Below are positions 11,178 through 23,800 of a DNA stretch of 64,000 bases, piece by piece (positions within the stretch are counted from its first letter, which is position 1; each line of letters begins with the position of its first letter). Position numbers and translations under genes: made by a program. Source of the DNA: Xiphydria camelus (Eukaryota > Arthropoda > Insecta > Hymenoptera > Xiphydriidae); assembly GCA_963678675.1 (NCBI GenBank), contig OY783195.1, positions 32,507,006 through 32,571,005 of the forward strand. Direction: 5' to 3'. The notes under the pieces are model-generated. The model was not told where the DNA came from. It made no database searches and worked only from the letters and a program-made list of their open reading frames with translations.

Positions 11178-14100
11178 CTCCCTCGCGTATCGCCTTCGCT
11201 TCCTCCGCTCTCTTCTTTCCGGCACTCGTCAAGTTTCCGCCGCGATATCCCTCTCGTTGACCATGGTCGATCGATTTCTGTATACCTGCGCGTTCTCGTT
11301 CCAAGTGTTAAAACGGTCGAAAACTCGCGATCTCGTCGATCCTCCCGATCGCGAAACAGATTCGGCTATGCTCGACGCGCGGCCGAAAAAACTTTCCCGC
11401 TCCGCATCGCGTGGGTACGCGGTGCGCAACTTTCTCGATTCACCGAACCGGGCCTTCGCGAATTGCGCGCTGGTGTGGACGAAGGGAAATTAACGAAAAT
11501 GCAGCGACGAACGACGGAAGCGTAGCGTAGAGGGAACGTTTCGCCGTTCGCCCCCTCGCGCACCGATCTCGAGTTCTTCAAAAAAAAAAGGACGAATTTT
11601 TCATTCTCATATTTTCTCCCCGCGACGCGCTCCTCGGACGGTGGATTGGAATAACGCTTGCACGCGCGCGATGCAGGATACATGTATATCGCGTACTCTC
11701 GTATATTTATACATCACATTCGGTTGATTCGACGCGTTGACGGATTTATCGGGGCAATTAGTCTCCCGAGGCGTAAGGGGACACCCCGAACACGCGCAAC
11801 CACACCAGCGGAGTTTCGCTGATTCGCGGCGATTCCGAGACCGACCGATCGAGCCCTCGTTGGACTCGCGTCTCGAGTGAAGGAAAGCGAGACGATTGCG
11901 TGTGCTCGTCTCAAAAGCACGCGGACAACGAGACGTGATGGAGCGCGTTCGAAGCCGCGTTCGGGGAATGCTGTATATAGCGCCTTACACCGCTTGTATA
12001 TTACGCGTATTGTAGGTAAGGACCTTTAAATCGGCCGTTCCTCCTCGCACGTGTTGACCGCGTATACGTGGGTAACTATACGTACGTATGTAGAGCGTGA
12101 CGTTTCACGGGGCATTTAATCGAGCGGAGTACGCCTCCCAAGGGTGCGTACACCCACGACACCTCGTTACAGTATACGCGGGTTAGCGTTCCCCTTTTTT
12201 CCACCTCCTCCCCCCCCCCCTCTCTCTCTCTCTCGCTAACGTATACCTATGCAAAAACAATTACTCCGAATGCCCAGGACACATCTATTCGCAGTCAAAC
12301 GAGCCACCCGGTGCGCGCGTGTTTTTCGACACTTTTTTCAACCGCCCACATGGACGTCGTCTATTTCGGGATCATATTTTTCAAAGCGCGAAAAGGGGCG
12401 CGTTGCGCCGACGATACGTACGCGTGTACCTACCTATAATACCCGTCAAGGGCCGCTGTGATCCGCGCTCTTTCCGCTTTTCTCGCGAACAACCGGGATC
12501 GATCCCGCGCTGCATGGCATCCGACGGAAAATTATCGAACGATGCGATTATCCCCCTCCCCCTCCTCCTTCGAAATTAATCAGCAACTACGCGTCGTCTT
12601 TCGCAAACTCGCGCACGTACATAGGTATACGTCTGTGTAATTCGCGAAGCGATCAGAAGGAGCGTACTACCGATCCATTTAACGAAGGGTCATCAACCCA
12701 TTCGCAATTACGACATTGCGGAATTGCGTGCACGGTACTCCGCCCTTTCGCAACAGCCTTCCCTCGTGAGGATCGGTGCCTACCTACCGACGACGATCCA
12801 CCGTCGCGATCCCGTCGGAACGTTCGGGGACCTCATATCGCGCGAGTTTCCTCCCGCTGCGCTATTTCGACGACGCCTATCGACGCGGCATTCGACAATG
12901 AAATTGATATACCACCGGAAATGCGAATCGTCGCCACTGCTGTTTCAATATATCACAGACGATAGTGCATACGGTGGAGTGGTGCTTCGTTTCCCGATCA
13001 ACTTCAATCACGATCATCTCACAACCCGCGATCCAATTTCGGCCAATTTGGCGCGACACTTTCCTGCAAGATCACATCGCATCGCTCCACGAGAGAGGAT
13101 CGTGTATCGATACACGCTAACGCGAGATACCCCCGTACCGTTCTATATCCTATCACGTCGAGAGAGTCGAGTTTCGCGTTTCGAATTCGAGTAACCTTTT
13201 TTTTTCGTTCAAGACACGCGCGAAGATTCCATTCTTCCAGAATCGCGCGCGGTTTCGCCTGGCGTCAACAACCCCTAAAGTCGGACGGGGTGATCCCCCG
13301 TAAACGGAACACGACGACGAGAGATACGCGTCGTTCGGGGAAGCGAGATACCTATTCCCGCCGGCCGCCGGTTACGGACGCGTTGTCGCGCGCTCCGCCA
13401 CCGAATTGCACCCCGAGATCGACACGCGTGTTCTCCAAATTTAACCGAGAACCGACGACCGACGAAGCACCCCGTCCAAAGATAGAACCGCCTAACGAGC
13501 CCCGAGAGACGGTTCGACGGTCGTTCCAGCCGATTCGGCGTGCCGATCGAATTTACATTCTATGTATGTATACCGATCCTCCTTTCTTCGACACGGCCTC
13601 ACGCGAACCCGCCTCTAAGTGTTTCGAAATCTATCACTTCTACTCTCGATCCGACAAATTGAAATGTCCAAGTACGGAGGAATCGACGAGAAGCGGAAAC
13701 GGAGTTGGTGTTGACTTGTATAGTATATTACGCGTGGTATACCTATCCCTTCGCCTTCCCTCTTCGGAATCACGCCGCGCGAAACTTCGCTCTCCTTTCG
13801 TTTCCGCCAAAGTTTTCGAACCGCGACGATCGATACGCGGAAGATGGATTCGATCGAAAAGGATCGCGACTGAATTCTCAAGCCTTTTCCCTCGTCTTCG
13901 AGAGCGCGAAGAGAATAAAAAAAAATAGTACGCGATGCGATCGTCAAAGCGAGAGCGGCACGCGCGGAGCTCCACACACGATTCAACCTCGAACGCTTCG
14001 CGCCGACTGACGTCGCTGGGTGTCCGTCGACCGCAGGACCCCTCTACGAGAAGAGAACCGGTGCCTCGCACGTGAAGCGCGCGCGCATCGCTACGCTTTT

Positions 14101-15308
14101 TCGCGCGAATGGGCGCACCTATGCGAACTCGTAAAAAATGTAACATAATCACGCTGCTCGTTCGCTTCGTGCGACACGTATACGCGTAGATTCTGCTTTC
14201 TACATACGCAACGAAATCTTTCCCCTCCTTCAAACGCGACGTGAAGAGTGGCCGGAAGCACGCGTAGAAGAGCAATTGTGATCAAAGAGAGCGGACGTCT
14301 GAGAAATTGAACTCGAAGAGTTTCGAAGAACGCGGATTATTTACACAGGTTCGACGTAGCAGAGAGGAGGCGAGAAGGCGGTGTCAGCTTTGAGAGGAGC
14401 TTCTTCGATGTCTACAACGCCTTATCACGTTCTTTCACCTTTTCTTTCCATACGACGGTTTCAAAGCGACCACGACTCGTTTTATCGTTTTCAGCATCGG
14501 GTTTAACTAATCTCAACGGATAACCGACGGCCCAAAGGGTGTCTGCGAAAGAACGGCGCGATCGTCGAATCGATGTGTACAACGAGAGAGAAGAGGAGGG
14601 GAATGCCTTCGAAATCACAAAATTTCATCGCTTTCCGCAAACCTCTTCGCTATCGATCACCGCTCCATCGCGAACGCCCTTCCGAAGATAGGGAGAGCAT
14701 CCCACCCTTCATTTTTCAGCCCTGCTTCGAAACGAGTTTGTCACGCGAGACACCCTTCTTCGAAAACAGCGACTCACGAGGAAAGATGAGAGGCACGAAC
14801 TATGTCTAGGGATTCGAGCCGCGATTATGAAATTCGACGACGCGCGCACTTACCGACAGGTTCCGAAAGGCGCCGAATCTCCCTCAAATGCGCGCATCTC
14901 GTTGGACCTATTCGGGATGAAAAAAAGTCTGACAGTCTCTAAAATCTCGGAATATTCCGAACATTTATTTCGTTTCGTCATCCTGCGTACGGAGCAACGA
15001 TCAATTTCGCGCCGTTGCACATTTCCGAGGTCCCTTAGATTCACTACTGTCTTAGCTACGAGTAACGCGCGCGATCCGACGAACGTGCGTCAGTGCGCTG
15101 TACTTCGTACCGTCGCGATTATCTCTCCGACAGGATTAAGCACGGGTTGGTCTTCGCGGGGACGAGAAAACGCAACGTCGATTGGGAAATAAATATTGCT
15201 GAAGGTAGATGCAGGATGATTCGTGGGAAGGGATAATCGAAATTGATCTAGCCTGCTTTCTATGAGTATCGGTTGATCGAAGATCGATCGTTCGGTAGCG
15301 AACGGTGC
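11178..15308. other. CpG-rich spacer upstream of the FFAR4-like gene
   Basis: About 4.1 kb with many CG dinucleotides and numerous open frames on both strands. These look like products of sequence composition: they are rich in Arg and Ser, lack domains, and no coherent exon chain could be built. It must include the receptor promoter and the 3' UTR of the phosphate carrier. A C-run followed by a CT repeat lies near 12211-12234. Nothing else is supported. Confidence 0.4.
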
Positions 15309-15565
15309 TCAAGCGAGGCCGTACTTCTTCTTGAGGGACTCTGGCATTTCTGGTGGGGGAGGACGGGGCATGCGAAGCCAAACCTTGACCGCGTCGTAGA
15401 TAAACCATTGCGCGGCGGTAAGGGTACCGATCATGACGATCCTAGGGGCGAGACCCTTCCAGACGCCACCGAAACCGAGCTTCTTCAGCACGTCGACGGC
15501 GGACGATCCCTTCTCTTGATTCAACTTGGAAACCACCTGTCGATCAGGAGAATTCGCGCGTTATT

Positions 15566-15609
<44 letters not shown>

Positions 15610-17623
15610 AAGCCTCGTCGATGCTCCGCGCGCGCCTAGCAAGACTTACCGAATCCGCGGGATGCGACACGATGGCGCAGAAGACACCCGCGATGTATCC
15701 GGCGGCGAAGGTGACGATCAATTGCTCGCCCTTGGTGCAATCAGCTCGGGGCTTGGGTACAACGTGCTTGTACAGCAATTCGACTGTACGTTCGAAGCAA
15801 GCGAACTTCATCATGGTGTACGGAATTTGACGAAGCCACAAGGGTACCAGGCCCTTGTAGAATCCGGTGAGACCCTCCTCAGCGTGAATCTTGGGTAGCG
15901 CCTCGCGCAGCGTGTTCGCGAAGCCCGGGGTAGTCTGAATCTTGACCTAGTGGAAGAACGAACATCGCGATATCGTATTGCGACGTTCCACTGATCGGAC
16001 GGCGACGATACCTTGGTGACTTACCGCGATACGTCGACGGAAGGGTGGATGGGATCGGACGACGGGGACCTACGAAACTGGGAGCGTGGATCGGGAGGAC
16101 GCGAGGTTCGAGGAACGTCATCGTTACCTTTGCAGCTTCCATGGGAGCCAGCGCAATATCAGCGAAAAATTCTGCAGAGGCGGAAGAGGCGAGATAGAGC
16201 GACGTTCTGTATTCGTAGGACATCTCCTCGCCGATAAACGCGGAATAGTAGACTTTGAATACTTCGTAGAGTCCGAATTTGAACATGCCCTGCATGGAAT
16301 ATCCGAAGAAGGTCGGGGCCCAGCCCTTGACCAAACCCCTGGCTCCGTCCTCGGCGAACGTTACCTGAGGAAATCGCAAAGTTAGTCCTGGTTCTTTTGG
16401 AATTGGAAACGATACGCGCAGCGAGCCTGGAAAAGACGCTTCCACGTACTCTGAATCCATTGAAGACGGATTTGTACTTGGCGGGGTCTACTTGGATACG
16501 GCACTTGACCAGATCCAGGGGGGTGACCATGGTGTGGGTGAGGCCACAGGATAGGATACCGCCCAAGCCGCATAGTAAGAAGTAGTGATTCGAACCAAAT
16601 TCGCAGCTGTCTATAAGGGAAAATTCGAAGCTCGAGTCTGAGGAATCAGCTCCTCGATCGGACGACGAGAAATTTTTCGGTGCCCGCCGCGAATCACGAC
16701 CCGAGCGACGCGCCAATTTGGCACGGGCTCTCAAGGGCTCGTAAGTTCATTCACGAGCGGCGAGGAACCTTGTCCCGATTCGACGATAGATCGCCGCATC
16801 GTCATATGTTTCTCGACCCTCGTGCGGCGGGGTGGTTGCAAAGAGGGGAATACCAATTTTATTTTTGCTCGATGCCAGAGCCCCCTCCCCTCTCCCTGCG
16901 CAAGATGGCCGCCATTATGCAACGCAGGTTACACCGCACTACTCCACTAACCCGACGGCGTAGGACGGATCGTGGAGTCTGCGTATAGACGTTACATAAT
17001 CCGCGCGTTTTGCGAGGACCGGAAGGAAAATCATAAATCTAAATCCGAGGAGAACGCATTGGAATTGAGAGATCGCGTCGCCAGTGCTCACGCGGTCCGC
17101 GTGATCGTCTGCTTGGGACGACCTTGGTTTCACTTGTCACCGTCGCGTGACATTCGACAGAGAAGCCGCGGAACGTTCCAAGGAGATGGGATTGAAAAAT
17201 GTTCCAATTCCGAGGCCCGCTCCAAATACGAGACCGAAAATTCGAATGCGCGCGCGTGCCAAGATACCCGTTATCGGCATCACACAAATTTGCATTTACA
17301 TAATCACAGTTTGCAATGATAAGGGGTAGGGAGAGAGAGAACGAGGGCTCCGCGGTCGTACCCGAGTGACGAGATATTCAAAACCGCGATGATTTCTGCG
17401 AACGCGAGGAGAGCAACGGTCAATCCGGGAGTGCGTTTCGCGGATCTCCCAGGTGCCGACTTTCGCAAATGCACTTACCGCCAGTCTCCGCGGAAGCGGC
17501 AGCGATGTAGCGGTTTTTGACAAGCTCCCGAGTATCGTCACGTCGACCCTGACATTCGGCCGTCACGAAAGGCGTGCCGAACGGGCTCTTCTTGGCAACT
17601 TCGAACAACGATGACGGCCACAT
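15309..17623 (-). CDS. SLC25A3: Mitochondrial phosphate carrier (SLC25A3 type)
   Basis: Inner-membrane carrier that brings phosphate into the matrix with protons for ATP synthesis. Minus-strand exons are 17623-17479, 16610-16450, 16364-16128, 15946-15650 and 15536-15309, joining in frame to 355 aa, close to the roughly 360 of the human protein as I recall it. All three carrier repeats are present, each with a P-x-D/E-x-x-K/R type signature: PLDLVK, PMEAAK and HPADSV. Family landmarks include SCEFGS at the start of repeat 1, GLTHTMVTPLDLVKCR, WAPTFFGYSMQG, RQIPYTMMKFACFER, and the C-terminal RPPPPEMPESLKKK. The N-terminal 48 residues (MWPSSLFEVAKK...) are a cleavable-type leader. A splice acceptor lies just upstream of the ATG (exon from 17649), so a non-coding first exon is likely. 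Only one copy of the first-repeat exon was found, so there is no sign of the alternative exon 3A/3B pair of vertebrates. Confidence 0.95.
15569..15604. repeat. (AG)18 microsatellite inside the last phosphate carrier intron
   Basis: Eighteen uninterrupted AG units occupy about a third of the 113-nt last intron. On the transcribed strand this reads (CU)n and lies upstream of the acceptor, where it may act as an extended pyrimidine tract. Confidence 0.9.
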
Positions 17624-18023
17624 TTTGACTCCGAGTGTCCCGTTCACCTCTGCGAGTATATCAATCGTATCGTTAGCGACGCATCGGTTGACGACTCGGA
17701 ATTCTGATCGTTCGATTATCGTTGCATGGGAAATTGAAAGAAAAGCACACTCACCTCCCAGACTTTCCGTGGTCCGCGTTCTACACGTTGAAAGAGAGTG
17801 AAGAGGAATTAGAGACACTTGGCGCACCCGACGTGGTTGCAACGTCGGAGGTAGAGGGGACTCGAGCTCGCGATTTGTTCTCCTACCGAAAGAGGCGACC
17901 TCTGTTGCGTGCGCCGTCGAGCAATCGGTAAACACGCGTGTACCGATCGGGAAAACACCGTCGTGATATCTTGGCACGTGAGGGGATTCCTTTTTTTCTC
18001 ATCGAATCAACCGCAAAGGCGAA
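17624..18023. other. 5' flank of the phosphate carrier gene
   Basis: This holds the 5' UTR acceptor near 17650 and presumably the promoter and first non-coding exon. Open frames here are unremarkable. Confidence 0.4.
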
Positions 18024-18060
18024 TTTACACGTGTCAAGTAGCTAAAGCAGGTTACTAAAG

Positions 18061-18178
18061 CAAGTAACTAAATTTAGTTACTTGTATGATATAAACAACT
18101 TGTTTTAGTACTTGCGCACAAGTACCTAATTTAGTAAACTACTTAGTCAAGTGAATAGAAACAATTTCTATTTACTTG
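18061..18178. repeat. Cluster of short palindromes at the Harbinger left end
   Basis: A perfect 24-bp palindrome built around AAATTT (18061-18084), an almost perfect one around the centre GCGC (18108-18125), and an imperfect 31-bp one (18148-18178) all share the core CAAGTA or its complement. Repeated subterminal motifs like these are often transposase binding sites; the function here is inference. Confidence 0.6.
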
Positions 18179-18208
18179 AGCAAGCAATAGAAGGATTCGG
18201 AGTGCTTG

Positions 18209-19606
18209 AAATTAAAAACAAAATATGGGCATTTTAAGGTCAACTTATTCTCAAGAAAAAAAGGAAATAAGGGATTCTATGAAGTCGGGAGCTGAATCCG
18301 AGGATATTTATGTCCCCACTGTGTAAAATGGTTTAAGGAAATGGATGCATTTTTACGTAATGTGGAGGATAATAAGATGCCTACGCAGGATAATATTTTA
18401 ATGTAAGTATATTATAGTATTGTTATAATATTATAATATTTATATTAAATACAATCAAAAAATCATCCGTTGCTGCCATGGGACCGCATCTTCACCCATA
18501 AAGTATTGACAGATTCGATCTCGTAGTTCTCTTGCAAGTCTTGAAGAATGATTACCCTCTAAGGTTCTTATCGACGGCAAAGGTGTATTAGTCTTATTTC
18601 TCCAAGAACCTGGTCTAATGTGACCGCTTTTTATATCTTCTTCATCTAAAGATCCACTTGGTGTATAAGTGTCATGAGAAGTGATTCGCAAATAGTTGTG
18701 TATTGCGCAACACGCTTTAATAATTTTATCAGTAGTTTCTGGTAAGCATGCTATAGGCTTTTCAAAAATGCGAAATCTGCTAACCAGAATTCCGAAAGCA
18801 TTCTCTACTATCCTTCTTGCCCGAGAAAGGCGGTAATTGAAAATTTTCTGCTCTTCCGAAAGTGGTACTTTTGAATATGGCTTCATCAAATACGTCTTCA
18901 GTGGAAATGCATCGTCAGCTACGACGAAACCACCATCTGGTAATAAACCATTCTCTAGGGCTTCAAACAAAGACGATTGTTGAAAAACTCCACCATCGGA
19001 TTGTCTTCCAGGACATCCAACATTTATATAGCGAAAACAATAATCGTCATCAACAACAGCTAACAGAATAATGCTGTTAGTACCCTTATAGTTAAAGAAT
19101 TCGCTTCCACAATTTGCTGGTGCATGAATCGTCACATGTTTCCCATCAATAGCACCGTAACATTTCGGAAAGTTCCATTTTAGACGAAATCCATTTTCAA
19201 TAACGTTCCATTCTTCTTGGGACTGAGGCACCTAAAATATGTAGGGGAAAATTGTCAAAATATAGTAGTTATAGCCAAATCCAAACTAAAATGCTTGCAC
19301 GTCATCAATGACACCATGCATATTGTTATTAAATTTACTGGCGGTTGTATTATGACCTGCCAGTATTTCAGTGTGGCTATTACCATACGTAGTTTTTTTT
19401 TCTATCTTAGATACGACGCGAAGAAGAAATTGATGAACAAGGGGAAAATCAAGATGAAATAATGACTCCAACAAATGAAAGCTACAAGGAACCACTACCG
19501 AAAAAAAATCAGAGCTACATCAAAATTGAAACAGGTTGCTGCAGTAGTTAACGAACTAAAAAAAATAAGCGAAACTGTGACCCATGAACCCGTCAATGAG
19601 AATTAA
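18209..19606 (+). pseudogene. Decayed MADF-domain protein gene of the Harbinger element
   Basis: A first exon (about 18209-18402, ending in a GTAAGT donor) reads as a MADF domain: a KIWAF start, then RSTYSQEKKEIRDS, KSGAESEDIYVPT, KWFKEMDAFLRN. Reading it needs a frame change near 18233 and another at 18324, where TAA interrupts between YVPTV and KWF. A second exon (19411-19606, after a TTAG acceptor) encodes an acidic stretch and a Lys-rich C-terminus ending in TAA, but a run of eight A at 19501-19508 shifts the frame. The intron between the two exons contains transposase exon 2 on the other strand. MADF proteins of Harbinger elements bind DNA and help the transposase into the nucleus (family knowledge). 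With three frame breaks this copy should be dead. Confidence 0.65.
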
Positions 19607-20422
19607 TATACAGTTTTTGGTCGTAGTGTTGCTGCACAATGAATGATGTTAACTCCTTTTTCTGCAATAAAAGCACAGGAATGCATACAGTCTATTCTTA
19701 CAAGTTTTAAACTTCAGGACCTCTCCAGGGTATTCAGTACGATACATCTGCACATACCAGCAATGTTCCTGCCCCATCTTCTGTCTTTACACCACTAAAT
19801 TCCCCTGCACATATTCCTATTTATATTCTGCGGATTCTAGCAATGGATCGATAAATATAAACTTTGGAGAATCAATCGGCCATGATATTTCACAACAGAT
19901 ATGCTTTTCCCAATATTTAACATGCTTTGTTCATCAATAACTTGTTCGCAATACAAATATTTAAAAAATACATACCTTTATATATTCTCTGAGACTTTCA
20001 TAAATAGCATCACACACCTCAGGTACAAATTTGGAGATTGCAGCTTTTGACACAGGAAAGAACCTCTGCAACGTTCTATAACTATTTCCTGTGGCCAAAT
20101 AGGACAATGTGATTTCCAATTTTATTCTAGCTGGAATAGCCGATCTCATTACAGTGTCGTTTTTCGTAATTTGAGGAGCAATTTGAGCCAGCAATATTTC
20201 AAACTGGTCTTTGGACATCCAATTTCTATATTCTGGTATGTCTTCATCTACTAATTCTCTTAACAAAGTAGATGAAGTACCATGTATTTCTCTTCGTCTC
20301 AGCCGTTTTCGTACCCAACGACGTTTGTATTTGTTCATTTCTTCTGCAATTATTTCTGATAATGCACCACATATCTTCAATATACAATTCCGCATTGCAG
20401 CGCGCATAACTTTTCTGTCCAT
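18455..20422 (-). CDS. Harbinger transposase (HARBI1-like, DDE superfamily), intact
   Basis: Exon 1 (20422-19976) and exon 2 (19231-18455) join in phase 0 across a GT-AG intron to give 407 aa, within the usual range for the family. The N-terminal 149 residues are basic and helical, with a helix-turn-helix stretch (IPARIKLEITLSYLATG, then SKAAISKFVPEV). Exon 2 is the DDE nuclease: first Asp in YGAIDGKHV (about residue 178), second in VVADDAFPL (about 255), Glu in RRIVENAFGIL (about 292). All three catalytic residues are present and there is no stop or frameshift. The reaction is cut-and-paste transposition, usually into TWA or TNA targets. Because its MADF partner at this locus is broken, mobility would depend on a partner encoded elsewhere. 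Domestication cannot be excluded from one sequence. Confidence 0.9.
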
Positions 20423-20522
20423 GTTTAATCAAAAACTAAACAAGAATACTCAAAAGTCGCGATCGCTCGGGACACGAAAGATTTGGACAAATTCAATTTT
20501 GTCCACAAACTCGCGCGAAACC

Positions 20523-20879
20523 TCATAGGTGGCGCATATTATGTCGCCACAGACGCCACGATGCACCTGCAGTTCGTGTTTCAAGTTCTCGCGGAATGGT
20601 TATTCTCTGCGTGCTTTCGGTTTCCAACCAAAACTTTAGCAGTACGCGCGGGGTAAAGGGAGGCAGGTGTCGTTCGGTATTGCCTTCATCGTCATATCGT
20701 CGTCGTTGTCGTGGCCGTGGTTGGTGGTCGTCATGAGTTTGTAGTTTGAGATTCGCGAGTGTCTCGTGCTCGTGTTCGGGCGGAGAATCCAAAGAAAAAT
20801 GGCTCGCGCTGAATCGTTCGATTGCTAGGAATTGATGAAATTAAAAAAGCGAAAGAGCTTGTGCGCGCAGTGCGTGAGT
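20523..20879. other. MFSD14 promoter and 5' UTR region
   Basis: Spacer between the transposon and the MFSD14 start. An ATG at 20835 is in frame with the chosen start and adds 15 residues; a stop at 20826-20828 bounds it. A minus-strand open frame here (20523-20792) has no domain. Confidence 0.4.
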
Positions 20880-23800
20880 ATGCCCGCCAAGGTCTCGAAG
20901 AAAGTCGTCGGCATGATCATACGAAGCCGAAAGACCATCATGAAGGACGGGGTTATCACGGTATTGACGATTTTCATTGATTCTTTTGCGAAAATTTTGC
21001 ATTTCTTTTAGTCATACGCCCCGTTGCATGCCTCTCTCGGCTTTTTTGTCACGAATTTTGCGCAAATATCGAAGACCGCGACAACACAAAGCGATGCGCG
21101 TTGCGTTCGAGCTGACAGGTGGTACACCGAAAGAGTCGCGATGGAATCATTGCTCCGCGTGTTCAATGATTCTCGGAATAACGCGCGCCAGTCGTAGCCT
21201 TGTAGGGCGAATCTTTTTGCTCCGTCGTCGCCAAAATACTGAGAAGACTCCTCGCGATACGTTCAGTTTTTTTTTTTTTTTTTCATTTCTGAAGCTGCTC
21301 CTGTCTTTGAAAAACTTTGAAAACCTTACGTAACGGGAACTGGATGTGCGTTGCGGAAGAGCTCTGTTCGAGTTGATTATTGAAATATGTATAACCGTTG
21401 GACTGCTCGTCTTATCCCAAATTCATACCCGCGTCTTATCTCTCCTACGGTAGACTCTTTGAATACGAAATGACACGCCGAGCCAACGCGAGGAATATAC
21501 TTCTTGTTGATTTACTGCCATTTTTGGAAATCGAGTAGTTATCAGAAGATGAGCAAAGAGGGAAATTCTTAAGGAACTCTGTCGCTAGCAGCACAGATCG
21601 CTTCGCGACGCAACTTTATCCTCCCTGACCAAATCGCACTCCTTTTCCTTCGTCTCTCATTATTCGGCGTGAGGTAATTGATACGCGAACGAAAGAAGCC
21701 ACAGGTGTACGCTTGCTTTGTCTCTTTATTCTTATAATCATAAAAATTGGGGTGCGAGAGAGCTGCGATCGTTGCGTCACGCATATCTGGGGGAGCGTCA
21801 CGATAGCGACAATTGTCTCGCCAGCGCGATCATCCGCAATAACCTCAAAACTTGTCCCGACATCAACGATCTAGCCAAATCGACGGAATAACGAGAAATA
21901 GATGGCACGATCTCCGTAGGAATTCTTAGAATTGCCTACGCGCCGTTGTCGTACTACATTCGCGTCATCGAACACGTTAGGTTGCAGTCGAAAAAAAAAT
22001 TCGCGCTTCTCAAACGACGCGCACAGTGGCGCTCCGATTCTCGCTCTCGGTCCGTCGCATCCTCGCCAATTCTTCGCCGCCGTCCTCCATTCATAATGGA
22101 GCGAGCGCGAGAGCGCGATCCTCGGTGCGCGTAAAATGTGTTGGAAAATCGCGAACTCGCGCGTCTCCCGTCGTGTGATCGCGTACGACGGTCCTTTCGT
22201 CTAGGTATACGCGTCATTCCGACTTTCAGTGACCCGTGCTTTCGCGTCCCTACTCCCGATAAACCCTTTTTACTCGAGTAATACAGTACCATCTATCGCT
22301 CGGTACCTCGGTACCCAGTGCGTTATCTCTCGATCGTGAAGGAGATGTAGCGAAGTTACATCGAATTGGTTGTAGAATGAGACTGCTTGGTGCTGGGTGC
22401 AATAGGGGTGGAGAGGGGTGGTACCGCAGTGGTTTTGCACTCGTGCGTTGACTCCGATAATTCGTCCCCGGGAGTCAAGGAGTCGTATTCTCGAATCGAC
22501 GAGTCGTCGGTGTCGTTATCGCGATAAACCGTGACACTGACACGTCCGGCGAGTGGGGCGAGATACGAGTGCGTTTAACCCATCTCCGCCCCTTCGCGTA
22601 TCACCGCGGTGTGCGGATCGGCAGCTGTCAAATTTTCACCGACCACCTTCGACTTCGGTGCTCTTGCCAAATACCTCTGTACAGCCGGGGGCAATTCTCG
22701 GCATGAACAGCGCAAATCAAAATGATCGGATTCGAGATCGTCGTCGCTCGGACTTATAACCCCCCGCGAAATTTCTTTCGCGTGGTCACGACGGTCCGAG
22801 AATTTGACTACGGATTTTAAAATTAAAAGGAAAGGATACGCCGCACGGAGAGAGTGCCGAACGTGCGCGCTTTGCTTATTTCCTGTTGAACTGACAATAG
22901 TCGGGTCGAGTACGCAATGCAATGCTGAAGGAGCAACAAAAGTTTCCTCGCTTTCCCTCTTCTCCTCCTCCTTCTCCTCCTCCTCCTCCTCCTCCTCCTC
23001 CTTCGCCTCCTTGGTAAAGCATTTTTTTTTCTAACTTCACTCAATCGAGGAGAAACAATTTGTAGACGATGAAAAACGCATTCGTACTCGGTCGCTTTCA
23101 GGAATTGTCCGACATAAGAAGTCAAAATCGAAACTGTTCTTGGTTCGTGATCCAATGCCAGGCGAATTGTGCCTTCCGTTATTCATTGAGAAATAATTGC
23201 AATAATATTAAATCGTAATGACGCTATCGAAAACTTGGGACTACGCGATGAAGTGCCGCTGATCGATAGTACCGCTCGTAGGAAGATCGCGCGTTCCATT
23301 TATCCTGAAATTGAAATGATATTACGATACGTCAGAGGAGAGAAAGGGAATAAAGATTTCCGAGTACGCGTTAAAGGTACGTCGACGTGTGACGAGTGAC
23401 CCTGAAACTAACGCCGAGTTGTGTAAAACACTACACATCCTCTGTATAAATCAAAATAACAAAGCGACGTCGGAAGTCGGGATGATGTATGAACTTTAGA
23501 AACGAAGCCAGGTTCTTGACGGGATCGAATCATCGATACAGAAGCCAATGGAAGTGACGCGCGGCATCTCGCAGCGTACGTCGAAACTCGTAAGAACGAG
23601 TGAACGTCTAAGCGATGGATCTCTATGGTCAAAAATGAGAAGCCACGCGTGGTAGCATTATTCAGGGGTCATGCCCCCCGGGGCGGAGGGAGAAGCAGAG
23701 GGGTTGGGCCCCTCCTGCTCCGAGACCCACGGCAGTCGAGAGAACGTTGCCGTGAAACTCGCACCCCCGCTTACGCTCTTCGGGCGATGCTACAGGCACC

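Larger units (their letters stand above)
18024..20520 (-). mobile_element. PIF/Harbinger DNA transposon
   Basis: The region holds a two-exon DDE transposase (minus strand) and, on the opposite strand, remains of a MADF-type DNA-binding protein, the usual second protein of this superfamily. The region is AT-rich compared with its flanks. The left end carries a cluster of short palindromes (18061-18178). I could not find matching terminal inverted repeats or a target duplication, so both limits are estimates: the left from where AT-rich palindromic sequence begins, the right from the start of flanking sequence after the transposase leader. The element sits between the phosphate carrier and MFSD14 and disrupts neither. 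Confidence 0.75.

Noticed and set aside
7525..15200. Many Arg/Ser-rich open frames of 60-210 aa on both strands
   Set aside because: CpG-rich sequence has few stop codons. The frames overlap each other on both strands, show no domain, and no splice chain links them; only 8609-8836 and 11073-11177 in this range are coding.
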